Of a stretch of DNA of 64,000 nt, positions 1 through 7,494 are shown piece after piece (within the stretch, counting starts at the first letter, position 1; each line of letters starts with the position of its first letter). The notes below the pieces were generated by a model. The model was given only the letters and a program-made list of their open reading frames with translations, was not told the origin of the DNA and did no database searches. This DNA is from Cereibacter ovatus (lineage in GTDB: Bacteria; Pseudomonadota; Alphaproteobacteria; Rhodobacterales; Rhodobacteraceae): contig NZ_OAOQ01000010.1 in NCBI RefSeq assembly GCF_900207575.1, positions 55,362-119,361 on the forward strand, read 5' to 3'. Both the position numbers and the translations under genes were made by a program.

Positions 1-2
1 GT

Positions 3-99
3 GCCGGTGCGGACCGCTTCGAATTCGAACGCGGCGACGGGCGCGACATCATCACCGATTTCGTCAATGGCGAGGACCGTATCGAGCTTGATGATTTCA
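3..99 (+). repeat. 97-bp exact direct repeat, copy 1
   Basis: These 97 bases are identical to positions 543-639, 540 bases (180 codons) downstream in the same frame of the RTX gene. The identity includes every third codon position, which points to recent duplication or gene conversion rather than protein-level conservation alone. Confidence 0.95.
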
Positions 100-779
100 A
101 CGCGGCCACCATTCAGTCGATGATCGGTCAGGCACGGCAGGTCGGCAGTGACGTGGTCCTGACCCTTTCGGCCGATTCCTCCATCACCCTTCAGAACTTC
201 CGCCTCTCTGATCTGGATCTGTCTGATTTCGCGGGGGTCAGCCTGCCTCAACCTTCGACCCCGGTTCAGCCAGAGCGTGGGCGCGACATCAATGGCACCA
301 ATGCGGCAAACACCCTTGTCGGTGGATCGGGCAACGATGATATCGAGGGGCGCGGCGGCAATGACCAGTTGCAGGGCGGGGCCGGAGATGACGACATCGA
401 CGGTGGACGCGGCAAAGACAGCCTTTGGGGCGGCGATGGCCGGGATGAGCTTGACGGCGGGTCGGGCAATGATCGTCTGGACGGCGGGACCGGCAACGAC
501 AAGATCGAAGGCGGGCGCGGCAACGATATTCTGACGGGCGGCGCCGGTGCGGACCGCTTCGAATTCGAACGCGGCGACGGGCGCGACATCATCACCGATT
601 TCGTCAATGGCGAGGACCGTATCGAGCTTGATGATTTCAGCTACGCACAGGCCATGGCGGTGATCAACAGAGCCCAACAGGTCGGGGATGACGTTGTCCT
701 TGCCCTTTCCGCCGATACGACGATCTCGATCAGCAACATGCAGTTGGCGCAACTCGACATCTCGGATTTCATCCTGTGA
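3..779 (+). CDS. RTX calcium-binding secreted protein, 3' end (partial)
   Basis: The reading frame is open from the window edge to the stop, so only the C-terminal 258 residues are present. A block of about nine glycine/aspartate nonapeptides of the GGxGxDxLx type (for example GGSGNDDIEG, GGAGDDDIDG, GGTGNDKIEG) lies at about residues 100-175; such repeats form calcium-binding parallel beta-rolls. Each side of it carries a module that starts ADRFEFERGDGRDIITDF and ends in a hydrophobic LSDF/ISDF segment. RTX proteins of this kind are normally exported by type I secretion using an uncleaved C-terminal signal; the end ISDFIL fits. The N-terminal functional domain is outside the window, so the activity (adhesin, protease, bacteriocin-like) cannot be given. 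The two modules share identical DNA over 97 bases. Confidence 0.85.
   Translation, partial: AGADRFEFERGDGRDIITDFVNGEDRIELDDFNAATIQSMIGQARQVGSDVVLTLSADSSITLQNFRLSDLDLSDFAGVSLPQPSTPVQPERGRDINGTNAANTLVGGSGNDDIEGRGGNDQLQGGAGDDDIDGGRGKDSLWGGDGRDELDGGSGNDRLDGGTGNDKIEGGRGNDILTGGAGADRFEFERGDGRDIITDFVNGEDRIELDDFSYAQAMAVINRAQQVGDDVVLALSADTTISISNMQLAQLDISDFIL
543..639 (+). repeat. 97-bp exact direct repeat, copy 2
   Basis: Second copy of the repeat at 3-99, encoding the module that begins ADRFEFERGDGRD. Outside these bases the flanking modules diverge (FNAATIQSM against FSYAQAMAV), so the conversion tract has sharp ends. Confidence 0.95.
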
Positions 780-1139
780 TCTGAGGGCACGAACTCAGGC
801 GGGGCCCACGGCCCCCCTGTATTTGCAGGTGTCGCGATCCCGCAGCAACGACAGAAGCGATGGCCCTGCTTTCCCGTGGCAGGGCATCGCGGAAGACGCT
901 TTGCAGCCGGTTCATCCGCTGGACGCACATGGGCGTCTGCGCCGAGCAGGCCCGAAGCGTAACCCCGAGTGGATCGCTTGCGCCCGAAGTGTCGCGCCGC
1001 TGTGACCGATGCCTGCCCCGGTCCACGGCAGCGATGCCGCCGCGCCTGCGACCGGCCTGCGCCGCATCATGGCGCCCGGCCCCGTGGTGCGGCGGCAAAC
1101 TCTCTGCTGTCTGGCCGTTCGGGCTGCTATCATCGCACC
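780..1139. other. Intergenic stretch, no gene seen
   Basis: No convincing coding frame in this 360-base gap. A short hairpin (GGGGCC, loop CAC, GGCCCC at 801-815) lies just after the RTX stop and may act as a weak terminator, although no T-run follows directly. A second small hairpin (GCCCTG/CAGGGC) lies near 870-890. The promoter of the next gene should be here but is not obvious. Confidence 0.5.
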
Positions 1140-2735
1140 ATGCAACGCCGCCGTTTTCTTCTGGTCACTCTGGCAGGGCTTGGCCCCGCGGTTCGGGCAT
1201 GGGCCAAGGCTGTGGCCCCTGTCTCGCCGATCCTGCATCTGCGCCGGGCGATGTTTCAGGGCGATCCGGCGACCGGGGTGCTTGGCCTGCCCGCGGCGGC
1301 GCTGCCCGGCCCCGACGGCATCGCCCGCCCGGTGATTGCCGCCGAGGACACCACCCCCGAGGCCGCCCTGCTGCGCCGCCTGTTTGCCGCGGGGCAGGCG
1401 GCGGGCCTGTCCGGCGTGCTTTACGACAACCGCGACCGCGGCCATTCCGCGCTTCGGCCGGATCGATTTCCGCAGATGACGCGGATCGTCTATGGCCCCG
1501 ACCTGACGGATCTGGGCTATGGTCTGGCCGGCGCGTTGCGGTTTCCGGCGATCACGCTGGGCAACTCCTCGACGGCCTACACGCGCAGGCCGAACTGGCG
1601 CAGCCTGCCGCGCCTTGCCATGACCGCGCCGGGCGGCCCCGCCCGGACAGCCGCGGATTACGCGGCCGGCGCGCTTTATGTCTACCCCGAGCATCGCGAC
1701 CATGACGGCGCCGATCTTTTTCCCGCCAACTGGGCCTATACCACGACAAGTCAGGGATCTTCGGGCAGCGACCAGCCGTTTCTGCGGGCGCTGGCCATGA
1801 TCCTTGCGGCCTTCCCCGCCGAGACGCAGGCGCGCATGGTTGCCCTTGGTCTTGTCGGGTCGACCGTGCAGATGGTGCTGCGCCGGGCGCAACAGGGGCT
1901 GCGCGGCAATGCGGCCTATCTCAGCGGCGCGGCCCATCCCTCTGCTTTCGCGGCGGCGGCGCTGAACCCGGCGGCACAGGTGGCGCTGGCCGCAAGCCTT
2001 GGCCCCGAGGCAATCCCGCCCGCGGTCCTGCTGCGGGTGGTGGAAGAGGATTTCCTGCCCGCTGCCGGTCTGCTGGCCGCCTCCGAGCGGCTGTTCGACA
2101 CGCCGGGCGCCATTGCCCGGATCTGGCGCGACATGGCCGGGCGGCGCCAGATGGTGATCTCGGCGGCGGCGACGATGTCCCCTGCGGGCCGGCCGCTTGC
2201 GTTCCGCTGGGTGTTGCTGCGTGGCGATCCGTCGGCGGTGACGATCACGCCGCTTGACGCCGCAGGGCGGCGGGCGCGGATTTCTTTCGGCTGGCAGAGC
2301 CCGCGCCCCGCGCCTGCGGGCTTTGGCACCACCGCGCCGGGGCCGGTTTCGGGGCGGATCGATGTCGGGGTCTTTGCCGAGGCGGGCGGGCCGCTGTCTG
2401 CCCCGGCCTTCGTCTCGGTCATGCTGCCGCCCGAACTGCGCCAGTATGAGCCGGGTCCAGACGGGGTGCCGCGCCTTGCCCGTGTCGATTACGATGCCGA
2501 GGGCCGCGGGGTGGCCTATGATCCGGTGCTGTTCTGGTGGGCGCCGTGGCGCGACAGGTTCCGCCATGATCCCGCGGGCCGGCTGCTGGGCTGGACGCGC
2601 GAGGGCACGCGGCCCGGCGATCCGTCCGCCCTTGGCGATCACGCCGCCGATGGCACGCGCGGCGGCCGGCCGGTGCGCTATGCCTTGCGCCCCGCGGTGG
2701 ATGGCCAGGGCCCGATGATGACCACGCAGGACTGA
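1140..2735 (+). CDS. Tat-exported protein of unknown function
   Basis: Predicted 531 residues. The start at 1140 is chosen because it opens a twin-arginine-like signal peptide: MQRRRFLLVTLAGLGP with RRRFLL, a hydrophobic stretch and an Ala-x-Ala region near residue 23 (AWAKA). A longer frame from 969 adds an unlikely leader. The mature part has no motif I recognise; it is rich in Ala, Pro, Gly and Arg, with features such as LYDNRDRGHS (about 100) and LYVYPEHRDHDGADLFPANW (about 180) that look like a folded, possibly metal- or calcium-dependent exported enzyme or surface protein. It stands alone between the RTX gene and a small hypothetical gene. The export signal supports a periplasmic location; function is unknown. 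Confidence 0.7.
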   Translation: MQRRRFLLVTLAGLGPAVRAWAKAVAPVSPILHLRRAMFQGDPATGVLGLPAAALPGPDGIARPVIAAEDTTPEAALLRRLFAAGQAAGLSGVLYDNRDRGHSALRPDRFPQMTRIVYGPDLTDLGYGLAGALRFPAITLGNSSTAYTRRPNWRSLPRLAMTAPGGPARTAADYAAGALYVYPEHRDHDGADLFPANWAYTTTSQGSSGSDQPFLRALAMILAAFPAETQARMVALGLVGSTVQMVLRRAQQGLRGNAAYLSGAAHPSAFAAAALNPAAQVALAASLGPEAIPPAVLLRVVEEDFLPAAGLLAASERLFDTPGAIARIWRDMAGRRQMVISAAATMSPAGRPLAFRWVLLRGDPSAVTITPLDAAGRRARISFGWQSPRPAPAGFGTTAPGPVSGRIDVGVFAEAGGPLSAPAFVSVMLPPELRQYEPGPDGVPRLARVDYDAEGRGVAYDPVLFWWAPWRDRFRHDPAGRLLGWTREGTRPGDPSALGDHAADGTRGGRPVRYALRPAVDGQGPMMTTQD

Positions 2736-2864
2736 CGGCCCGGGGCTTTGCCCATCCGCTGGGCGTTCAGGCGGAAAAACGGGCTGATCGTTCATGCGGC
2801 CGCGCCATGACCTGCGGCGAACGGCGCTTTGTGCCCGGCAGGCTGCGGGCGGATAATCGCATGC

Positions 2865-3224
2865 ATGAGTACCCTGATCACCGTTCAGACATCGTTGCCG
2901 TCGCGCGCCGCATGGGCCGCGCTGCGTTATGCCGACAAGTGGCTTGCCGATCGTCTTGAACCGGAAGAGGGCCAGTTCTTCGTCACGGCCACCGGGTCGG
3001 AGCTTGCGCAGGATGAAGACCTGCGCCAGCGGTTCGCCGGCCTGATCGCCCTGGCCCCGGGGCTGTGTGCCAGCCTTGCCGACCGGCTGGGCGGGGCGCC
3101 GCTGGGCCGGTTCGATGTCCTGCAACTGCTGATCCTTCACGACCATCTCGCGGCCGAGATCACCCTGGACCCCGGTGACGATGCCCGGCAGGCAAGCCGC
3201 ATTCTGGCCGGCATGACCGGCTAA
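2865..3224 (+). CDS. Small hypothetical protein, 119 aa
   Basis: The chosen start gives MSTLITVQTSLPSRAAW; an in-frame start at 2829 would add 12 residues with no better ribosome-binding site. The protein is soluble-looking, mildly acidic and helical (LADRLEPEEGQFFVTATG, LLILHDHLAAEITLDPGD), with no signal peptide or membrane segment. I do not recognise the family. It ends 57 bases before the stop of the convergent methyltransferase gene. Confidence 0.5.
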   Translation: MSTLITVQTSLPSRAAWAALRYADKWLADRLEPEEGQFFVTATGSELAQDEDLRQRFAGLIALAPGLCASLADRLGGAPLGRFDVLQLLILHDHLAAEITLDPGDDARQASRILAGMTG

Positions 3225-3281
3225 GGCGCCCATCGGCCGCCCATTGCGCGAACGCCCGCATCGCCGGAACGGCGCCGCCGG

Positions 3282-3902
3282 TCATCCAGCCTTTCGCGCG
3301 ACGATATAGGGACAGTGCGGCGAGCGGCCGAAGCTGCGGTCGACCTCGATTTCGAACCCCGCCGCCGTGATCGCCTGCCGAAGATCCGCAGCCTTCAGCC
3401 GGTTTGCCGGCGGGAACAGGCCGAAGGCCCGCAGCACGGGGATCAGCATCCGCATCCCAAGGCCCAGATCGGCGAAGCACCAGGTCTTGGAGATGAAGAT
3501 CCCGCCCGGTTTCAGATGGTCGTGGACATGCGCCAGCGTCGCGCGCATGTCCGGCACCAGATGCAGCAGATGGAAGGCGCAAACCGCATCGAACGGCGAT
3601 CCGTCAAAGACGGTATCGGCGTCGGACAGGATGAAGCGGACGCCGGCCGGCGCGGGTTTGGCTTGTGCGATCCGAACCATCCCGGGCGAGAAGTCGGCGC
3701 CGGTCCATTCCGCGACGCCGCCGCCAAGCCTTGTCGCGGTGGTTCCGGTGCCGCAGCCGATCTCAAGCACCCGGTCGGACGGCCGCAGCCGCGCGGCGAC
3801 ATCGGCAAGCGTTTCCTCATAGGCGGCCGCATCCCGAACCGGCCGCGCCGCATAGCGCACGGCCACCTTGTCCCAGAATGTCTGCGCTGGATTGTTGTCC
3901 AT
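3282..3902 (-). CDS. Class I SAM-dependent methyltransferase
   Basis: Predicted 206 residues from the ATG at 3902, which has an AAAGGA-like ribosome-binding site. The SAM-binding motif I is clear (VLEIGCGTGTTATRL, about residues 45-60). It is followed by the acidic motif II region (EWTGADFSPGMV) and a post-motif region typical of UbiE/Methyltransf_11-type small-molecule methyltransferases (FDAVCAFHLLHLVPD, LKPGGIFISKTWCF). The substrate cannot be told from sequence. The longer reading frame to 4121 is rejected because its extra N-terminus reads like intergenic DNA containing a direct repeat. Confidence 0.8.
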   Translation of the reverse strand: MDNNPAQTFWDKVAVRYAARPVRDAAAYEETLADVAARLRPSDRVLEIGCGTGTTATRLGGGVAEWTGADFSPGMVRIAQAKPAPAGVRFILSDADTVFDGSPFDAVCAFHLLHLVPDMRATLAHVHDHLKPGGIFISKTWCFADLGLGMRMLIPVLRAFGLFPPANRLKAADLRQAITAAGFEIEVDRSFGRSPHCPYIVARKAG

Positions 3903-3979
3903 GTCCCATCCTTTGCGATCAGACGCGGGGCAGACAGTAACGGCGCGGGCCATCGCGGCCAAGGCGCCACGTTGTCCAT

Positions 3980-4062
3980 CCCTAGACTGCCTGCGCGCGG
4001 GGGAATGCCGCAGATTGCCCGGCAATCCTGACTGCACACGCCCTAGACTGCCTGCGCGCGGG
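3980..4062. repeat. Pair of 22-bp direct repeats, 61-bp offset
   Basis: The 22-base sequence starting CCCTAGACTGCCTGCGC occurs exactly at 3980-4001 and again at 4041-4062. It lies in the intergenic region between the methyltransferase and the anchored surface protein. Two copies only, so not an array. Confidence 0.9.
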
Positions 4063-4316
4063 AAATGCGGCCAGGATGCGGTGGCGCCTGTGCCTGCGGG
4101 AAGACGGCCCTGCAATGGCAAGATGCCGATGCCGGTCTGTCACGTCCGATGATCCTTCATGCACGGCCTCGGCGCATCCGGCGCGATCAGCCGACGTTCG
4201 TGCCACATCACCGCCGGCGACCGACCCCTGTGAGAAGTGTCGCCGTCCGCGTCCCTTGCCATCAGGCCGGGCGCCGGTTTTGCCGCAAACGCGATCACCC
4301 TGTGGCCGCGTCTCCC

Positions 4317-4352
4317 ATGTTCGGGTTTTGCAAACAGTTCGTTCCCGAACAT
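4317..4352. promoter_or_regulatory. Perfect inverted repeat upstream of promoter, possible operator
   Basis: ATGTTCGGG at 4317-4325 and its exact reverse complement CCCGAACAT at 4344-4352 are separated by 18 bases. The element sits immediately before a plausible -35/-10 pair (about 4356-4385) of the gene starting at 4445, so it could be a binding site for a dimeric regulator. It could alternatively be a hairpin acting in RNA on the other strand. Confidence 0.45.
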
Positions 4353-4444
4353 CGATTGCAATTTTCAATCGTGCGGTGCTAGCGTCGAGGACAGGGCGCT
4401 TCAACGGATTTGTGGCGCCATCAAGGCAAAGGCAGATCAGTTTG

Positions 4445-5203
4445 ATGAAATTCATTGGTATTCCGGTTGTGCTTGCGTCGCTCGCACTGGCAACCGCGAC
4501 CGAGGCGGCGACCGTCTCGATTGAACAATCCTCGGGCGCCTATCTTTCGGCCAGCCTTGGGGGCATGGGCGCGGATGCCTGGGCGGCCGTCGATCCGTCG
4601 CGCAGCACCACGCTGCCGAATGGCGCGGCATGGGCGGCCGGTTCGCAAAACTGGATGCTGCCCAGTGAAGACTTCGCCATCGACCCGGCCACGGGCAAGG
4701 TGGACGATCCCTGCGGCAATGCCTGCTCGCCGTTCTATGGCGGCGTGCTGGGTGCCCCGGATGTGTCGAACGGCCTGACGGGCTGGAAAGAGATCCCGTT
4801 CTTCACCGTGTTCGCCCCCGGTTCCGGTGGGGCCGATTTCAATCAGGCCCTTCTGGCCTTCGCCAATCCGCAAAAGGCGCTGTCGCTTCTGTGGGGCTCG
4901 CCCGATCAAAGCAACTGGATCGAGCTTTTGCTGGGGGGCATTCAGGTCGCCAACTTCTGGGGCGCCGAGTTGAACTGGTTCGGCCCGGTGGTCCAGTCGC
5001 CGGGGCAAAGTGCGGCGCTTGTGTCCCTGTCGGGGATCGAATTCGATGCGGTGCGGTTCACCGCCTTCAATCGCGGCGGCTCGTTCGAATTCAGCAACAT
5101 CGATTCGATTCCCGCGGTGCCGGTACCTGCGGCGGGGCTGTTGCTGCTTAGCGCGCTTGGCGCGGTGGGCCTGATGCGGGGCCTGCGCCTGAAGCGGGCC
5201 TGA
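4445..5203 (+). CDS. VPLPA-CTERM-like sorted surface protein
   Basis: Predicted 252 residues. It has an N-terminal signal peptide (MKFIGIPVVLASLALATATEA) and a C-terminal tripartite sorting tail: VPVPAAG motif, a hydrophobic helix (LLLLSALGAVGLM) and an Arg/Lys-rich end (RGLRLKRA). That tail matches the VPLPA/PEP-CTERM class processed by exosortase-type enzymes. The middle part (about residues 25-215) has two cysteines (DDPCGNACSPFY) and many aromatic/Gly/Asn residues, suggesting an extracellular beta-rich domain of unknown function. Such proteins are usually tied to exopolysaccharide or biofilm matrix. No exosortase gene is in the window. The start is fixed by the signal peptide; the reading frame extends further upstream without coding character. 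Confidence 0.8.
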   Translation: MKFIGIPVVLASLALATATEAATVSIEQSSGAYLSASLGGMGADAWAAVDPSRSTTLPNGAAWAAGSQNWMLPSEDFAIDPATGKVDDPCGNACSPFYGGVLGAPDVSNGLTGWKEIPFFTVFAPGSGGADFNQALLAFANPQKALSLLWGSPDQSNWIELLLGGIQVANFWGAELNWFGPVVQSPGQSAALVSLSGIEFDAVRFTAFNRGGSFEFSNIDSIPAVPVPAAGLLLLSALGAVGLMRGLRLKRA

Positions 5204-5551
5204 CGACCGTCCGGCCCGGCCCTGCTTGCGCGGTGCATCTCGGCGCAGGGGCCGGGCCACATCCTTGCCCCGCCACCCGGGGGCCGAAGTCGGGATGACC
5301 CGGCGCAAGGGTGTCCCTTTCCCGCCATGACGGGCCAAGAGCGGCAAGGCCCGTGTGCGCGCCCGACGCTCAACCTGTCCGGCCGATGCGAAGGGCATTT
5401 TTCGGCGGGCTGAACCTGTGTATCCTGCCCACGCTTGTCACCGACGCCTGCACGGCGCGCGGGGGGGATGTCCGGGACAGACCCCTGCCTGTATCGGTCG
5501 CCACCCATGCGCGGCGCGGGGGACGAGTGGCGGTCGAAAGGGCACAAAGCG
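5204..5551. other. Intergenic stretch before the GlxA-type regulator
   Basis: 348 bases with the hairpin listed at 5213-5258 and no supported gene. The regulator's frame is open back to 5435, so its N-terminus could begin earlier than chosen. Confidence 0.4.
5213..5258 (+). terminator. GC-rich hairpin after the VPLPA-type gene
   Basis: GGCCCGGCCCTG at 5213-5224 pairs with CAGGGGCCGGGCC at 5246-5258 with one bulged base. No clear T-run follows, so termination is likely but unproven. Confidence 0.45.
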
Positions 5552-6598
5552 ATGGATTGCGGAGACGAGACCCTGCCCGAGCGCGAGCCCCTCGTGCCGC
5601 CGGGGGCCGCCTATTTCCCGGTTCCCAGCCCCGGCGCCACGCGGAAATACGCGTTCGTTCTGGTGCCGGGCTTCACCCTGCTGGCCTTCAGTTCCGCGGT
5701 CGAGCCGTTGCGCATCGCCAATCAGTTGTCGCAACATCCACTGTATCAGTGGCGGGTGCTGTCCGAAACCGGCGCGCCGGTTGCCAGTTCCTCGGGGATC
5801 GCGGTTGCCGCCGATGGCCCGCTTGAGGCGCTTGACCGCGACACCCGGCTGTTTGTCTGTGCGGGCAACCTGCCGGCCAAGGCCGCGGCGCCGGCGATCG
5901 TGGCGGCGGTGGCGCGTCATTCCCGTTTCGGCGGCACGGTGGGGGGCATCTGCACCGGCGCGGTGGCGTTGGCCCGTGCCGGGCTTCTGGCCGGTCGCCG
6001 CTTCACGCTGCATTGGGAAAATCAGCCCGGTTTTGCCGAAGCCTTCCCCGATCTGACGCCCACCGAAAGCCGGTTCGAGATCGACGGACGGATGATGACC
6101 TGCGGCGGCGGGGCGGCCTCGACGGACATGATCCTGTCGGTGATCGCGCAGGATCATGGTGCGGAATTTGCCGCCATGGTGTCCGAGATGTGCCTGCGCA
6201 CGGTGATGGCCGGGGTCGAGCCGGTCCAGCGCAGCTCGCTTGCGGTGCTGATGCGGTCGCGCAATCCGGCGCTGATCGCGGTGGTCAAGCTGATGACCGA
6301 CCATCTGGAAGACACGCTGTCGCTTGAGGAACTGGCCGCCGCCGCCGGCTGTTCGCGTCGCCACATCGAGCGGTTGTTCAAGACCGTGCTGGGCGAAACC
6401 CCGGGCGAGTTCTATCGCGGCCTGCGGCTGGATCGGGGGCGCAACCTTCTCAGCACGACCGATCTGACCCTGCTTGAGGTTGCCACCGCCTGCGGCTTCG
6501 GCTCGGTCTCGCATTTCTCGAAGTGTTTCAAGGCCCGCTTTGGCACGGTGCCGACGAAGTTCAGCCACCGCAACCGCAAGCGGCCCTTTGTCCGCTGA
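5552..6598 (+). CDS. GlxA-family AraC-type transcriptional regulator
   Basis: Predicted 348 residues. The N-terminal half (about 30-210) is a DJ-1/PfpI-like class I glutamine-amidotransferase fold with the nucleophile-elbow sequence GGICTGAVALA around Cys134. The C-terminal 100 residues hold an AraC double helix-turn-helix (LSLEELAAAAGCSRRHIERL, then LLEVATACGFGSVSHFSKCF). This architecture is that of GbdR/CdhR/ArgR-type regulators, which sense quaternary amines or amino-acid derivatives and usually activate sigma-70 promoters. The target genes are not evident: the next gene is modE. ATG at 5552 is preferred, but starts at 5435 or between are possible because the ribosome-binding site is weak. 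Confidence 0.85.
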   Translation: MDCGDETLPEREPLVPPGAAYFPVPSPGATRKYAFVLVPGFTLLAFSSAVEPLRIANQLSQHPLYQWRVLSETGAPVASSSGIAVAADGPLEALDRDTRLFVCAGNLPAKAAAPAIVAAVARHSRFGGTVGGICTGAVALARAGLLAGRRFTLHWENQPGFAEAFPDLTPTESRFEIDGRMMTCGGGAASTDMILSVIAQDHGAEFAAMVSEMCLRTVMAGVEPVQRSSLAVLMRSRNPALIAVVKLMTDHLEDTLSLEELAAAAGCSRRHIERLFKTVLGETPGEFYRGLRLDRGRNLLSTTDLTLLEVATACGFGSVSHFSKCFKARFGTVPTKFSHRNRKRPFVR

Positions 6599-6675
6599 CG
6601 GCCACGGCAGATCCGTCGGTGACGCTGGCCCTGGTTGCGGCTAAGGTCGCCCCGGTGAACAAGGGAGGGGCTTCG

Positions 6676-7464
6676 GTGCCAGAGCGGTTACGGGGTGCGG
6701 TCACGGTCGAGCGGCCGGGAACCGCGCGGATGGGGTCGGATCGGGCGGCGCTGCTGGCAGCGATCGGGCGGACCGGCTCGATCTCGGCTGCCGCGCGCGA
6801 GGTGGGGCTGTCCTACAAGGCCGCATGGGATGCCGTTCAGGCGATGAACAACGTCTTTGCCAATCCGCTGGTGTCGGCGGCACCGGGCGGGCGGGCAGGG
6901 GGGGGCGCTGCGCTGACCCCCTCGGGCGAGAAGGTGGTTGCCGCCTTCGCCGCCATCGACGGCGGGCTTGCGCGCGTGCTGGGGGCGCTGGAAAGCCAGA
7001 TCGACCTTGATCCCGCCGATATTCTCTGGGGCCTGATGATGAAAACCTCTGCCCGCAACACCTATCGCTGCACCGTGACCGCCGTTACCGAAGGCGCGGT
7101 CAGCGCCGATGTGGTGATGGATCTGGGCGGCAACCAGACCCTTGCCGCGGTCATCACCGGGCGCAGCGCCGCCGAGATGGGGCTTGCCCCGGGCCGAGAG
7201 GTCTTTGCCCTTGTGAAATCCAGCTTCGTGATCATCGCCAAGGGCGCCGTGCTTGGCCAGCTTTCGGTGCGCAACCGTCTGACCGGCACCGTCATCGCCC
7301 GCACCGACGGGCCGGTGAACAGCGAAATCGTGCTGGACCTTGGCGCCGGCAAGACGCTTGTCGCCACCATCACCCGCGAAAGTGCCGAGGATCTGGCATT
7401 GACCCCCGGCGACGTGGCCACCGCGCTGGTGAAATCCAGCCATGTCATCCTTGCGCTGCCCTGA
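6676..7464 (+). CDS. modE: ModE-type molybdate-responsive regulator
   Basis: Predicted 262 residues from GTG at 6676, which has a strong Shine-Dalgarno (AAGGGAGGGG) five bases upstream. An N-terminal winged helix (about 20-85: RTGSISAAAREVGLSYKAAW) matches ModE. Two tandem Mop/TOBE molybdate-binding domains follow (about 120-190 and 195-262), each with the typical LGLAPG.EVFALVKSS / LTPGDVATALVKSS pattern. ModE binds molybdate or tungstate as a dimer and represses uptake genes while activating some molybdenum-enzyme genes. It is convergent with modCBA, sharing a terminator-like hairpin, and two ModE-box-like sites lie at 10044-10068 and 11481-11505. Confidence 0.9.
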   Translation: MPERLRGAVTVERPGTARMGSDRAALLAAIGRTGSISAAAREVGLSYKAAWDAVQAMNNVFANPLVSAAPGGRAGGGAALTPSGEKVVAAFAAIDGGLARVLGALESQIDLDPADILWGLMMKTSARNTYRCTVTAVTEGAVSADVVMDLGGNQTLAAVITGRSAAEMGLAPGREVFALVKSSFVIIAKGAVLGQLSVRNRLTGTVIARTDGPVNSEIVLDLGAGKTLVATITRESAEDLALTPGDVATALVKSSHVILALP

Positions 7465-7473
7465 CGCGGCTCA

Positions 7474-7494
7474 GGGGGCCAGCGTCAGGCCCCC
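7474..7494. terminator. Shared hairpin between modE and modC
   Basis: GGGGGCC at 7474-7480 pairs with GGCCCCC at 7488-7494. It spans the end of the convergent modC gene and lies just after the modE stop, a usual place for a bidirectional terminator. T-run is weak. Confidence 0.45.

Larger units (their letters stand above)
3903..4444. other. Intergenic regulatory stretch before the surface-protein gene
   Basis: No gene is supported in this 542-base gap. It contains a 22-base direct repeat (3980-4001 and 4041-4062), a perfect 9-base inverted repeat (4317-4325 and 4344-4352), and a possible promoter (TTGCAA near 4356, TAGCGT about 18 bases later) reading toward the gene at 4445. Confidence 0.5.

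Noticed and set aside
912-3233. A 773-codon open frame on the minus strand opposite the Tat-exported protein
   Set aside because: High-GC shadow: arginine- and glycine-rich translation with no domain, lying exactly antisense to a better gene.
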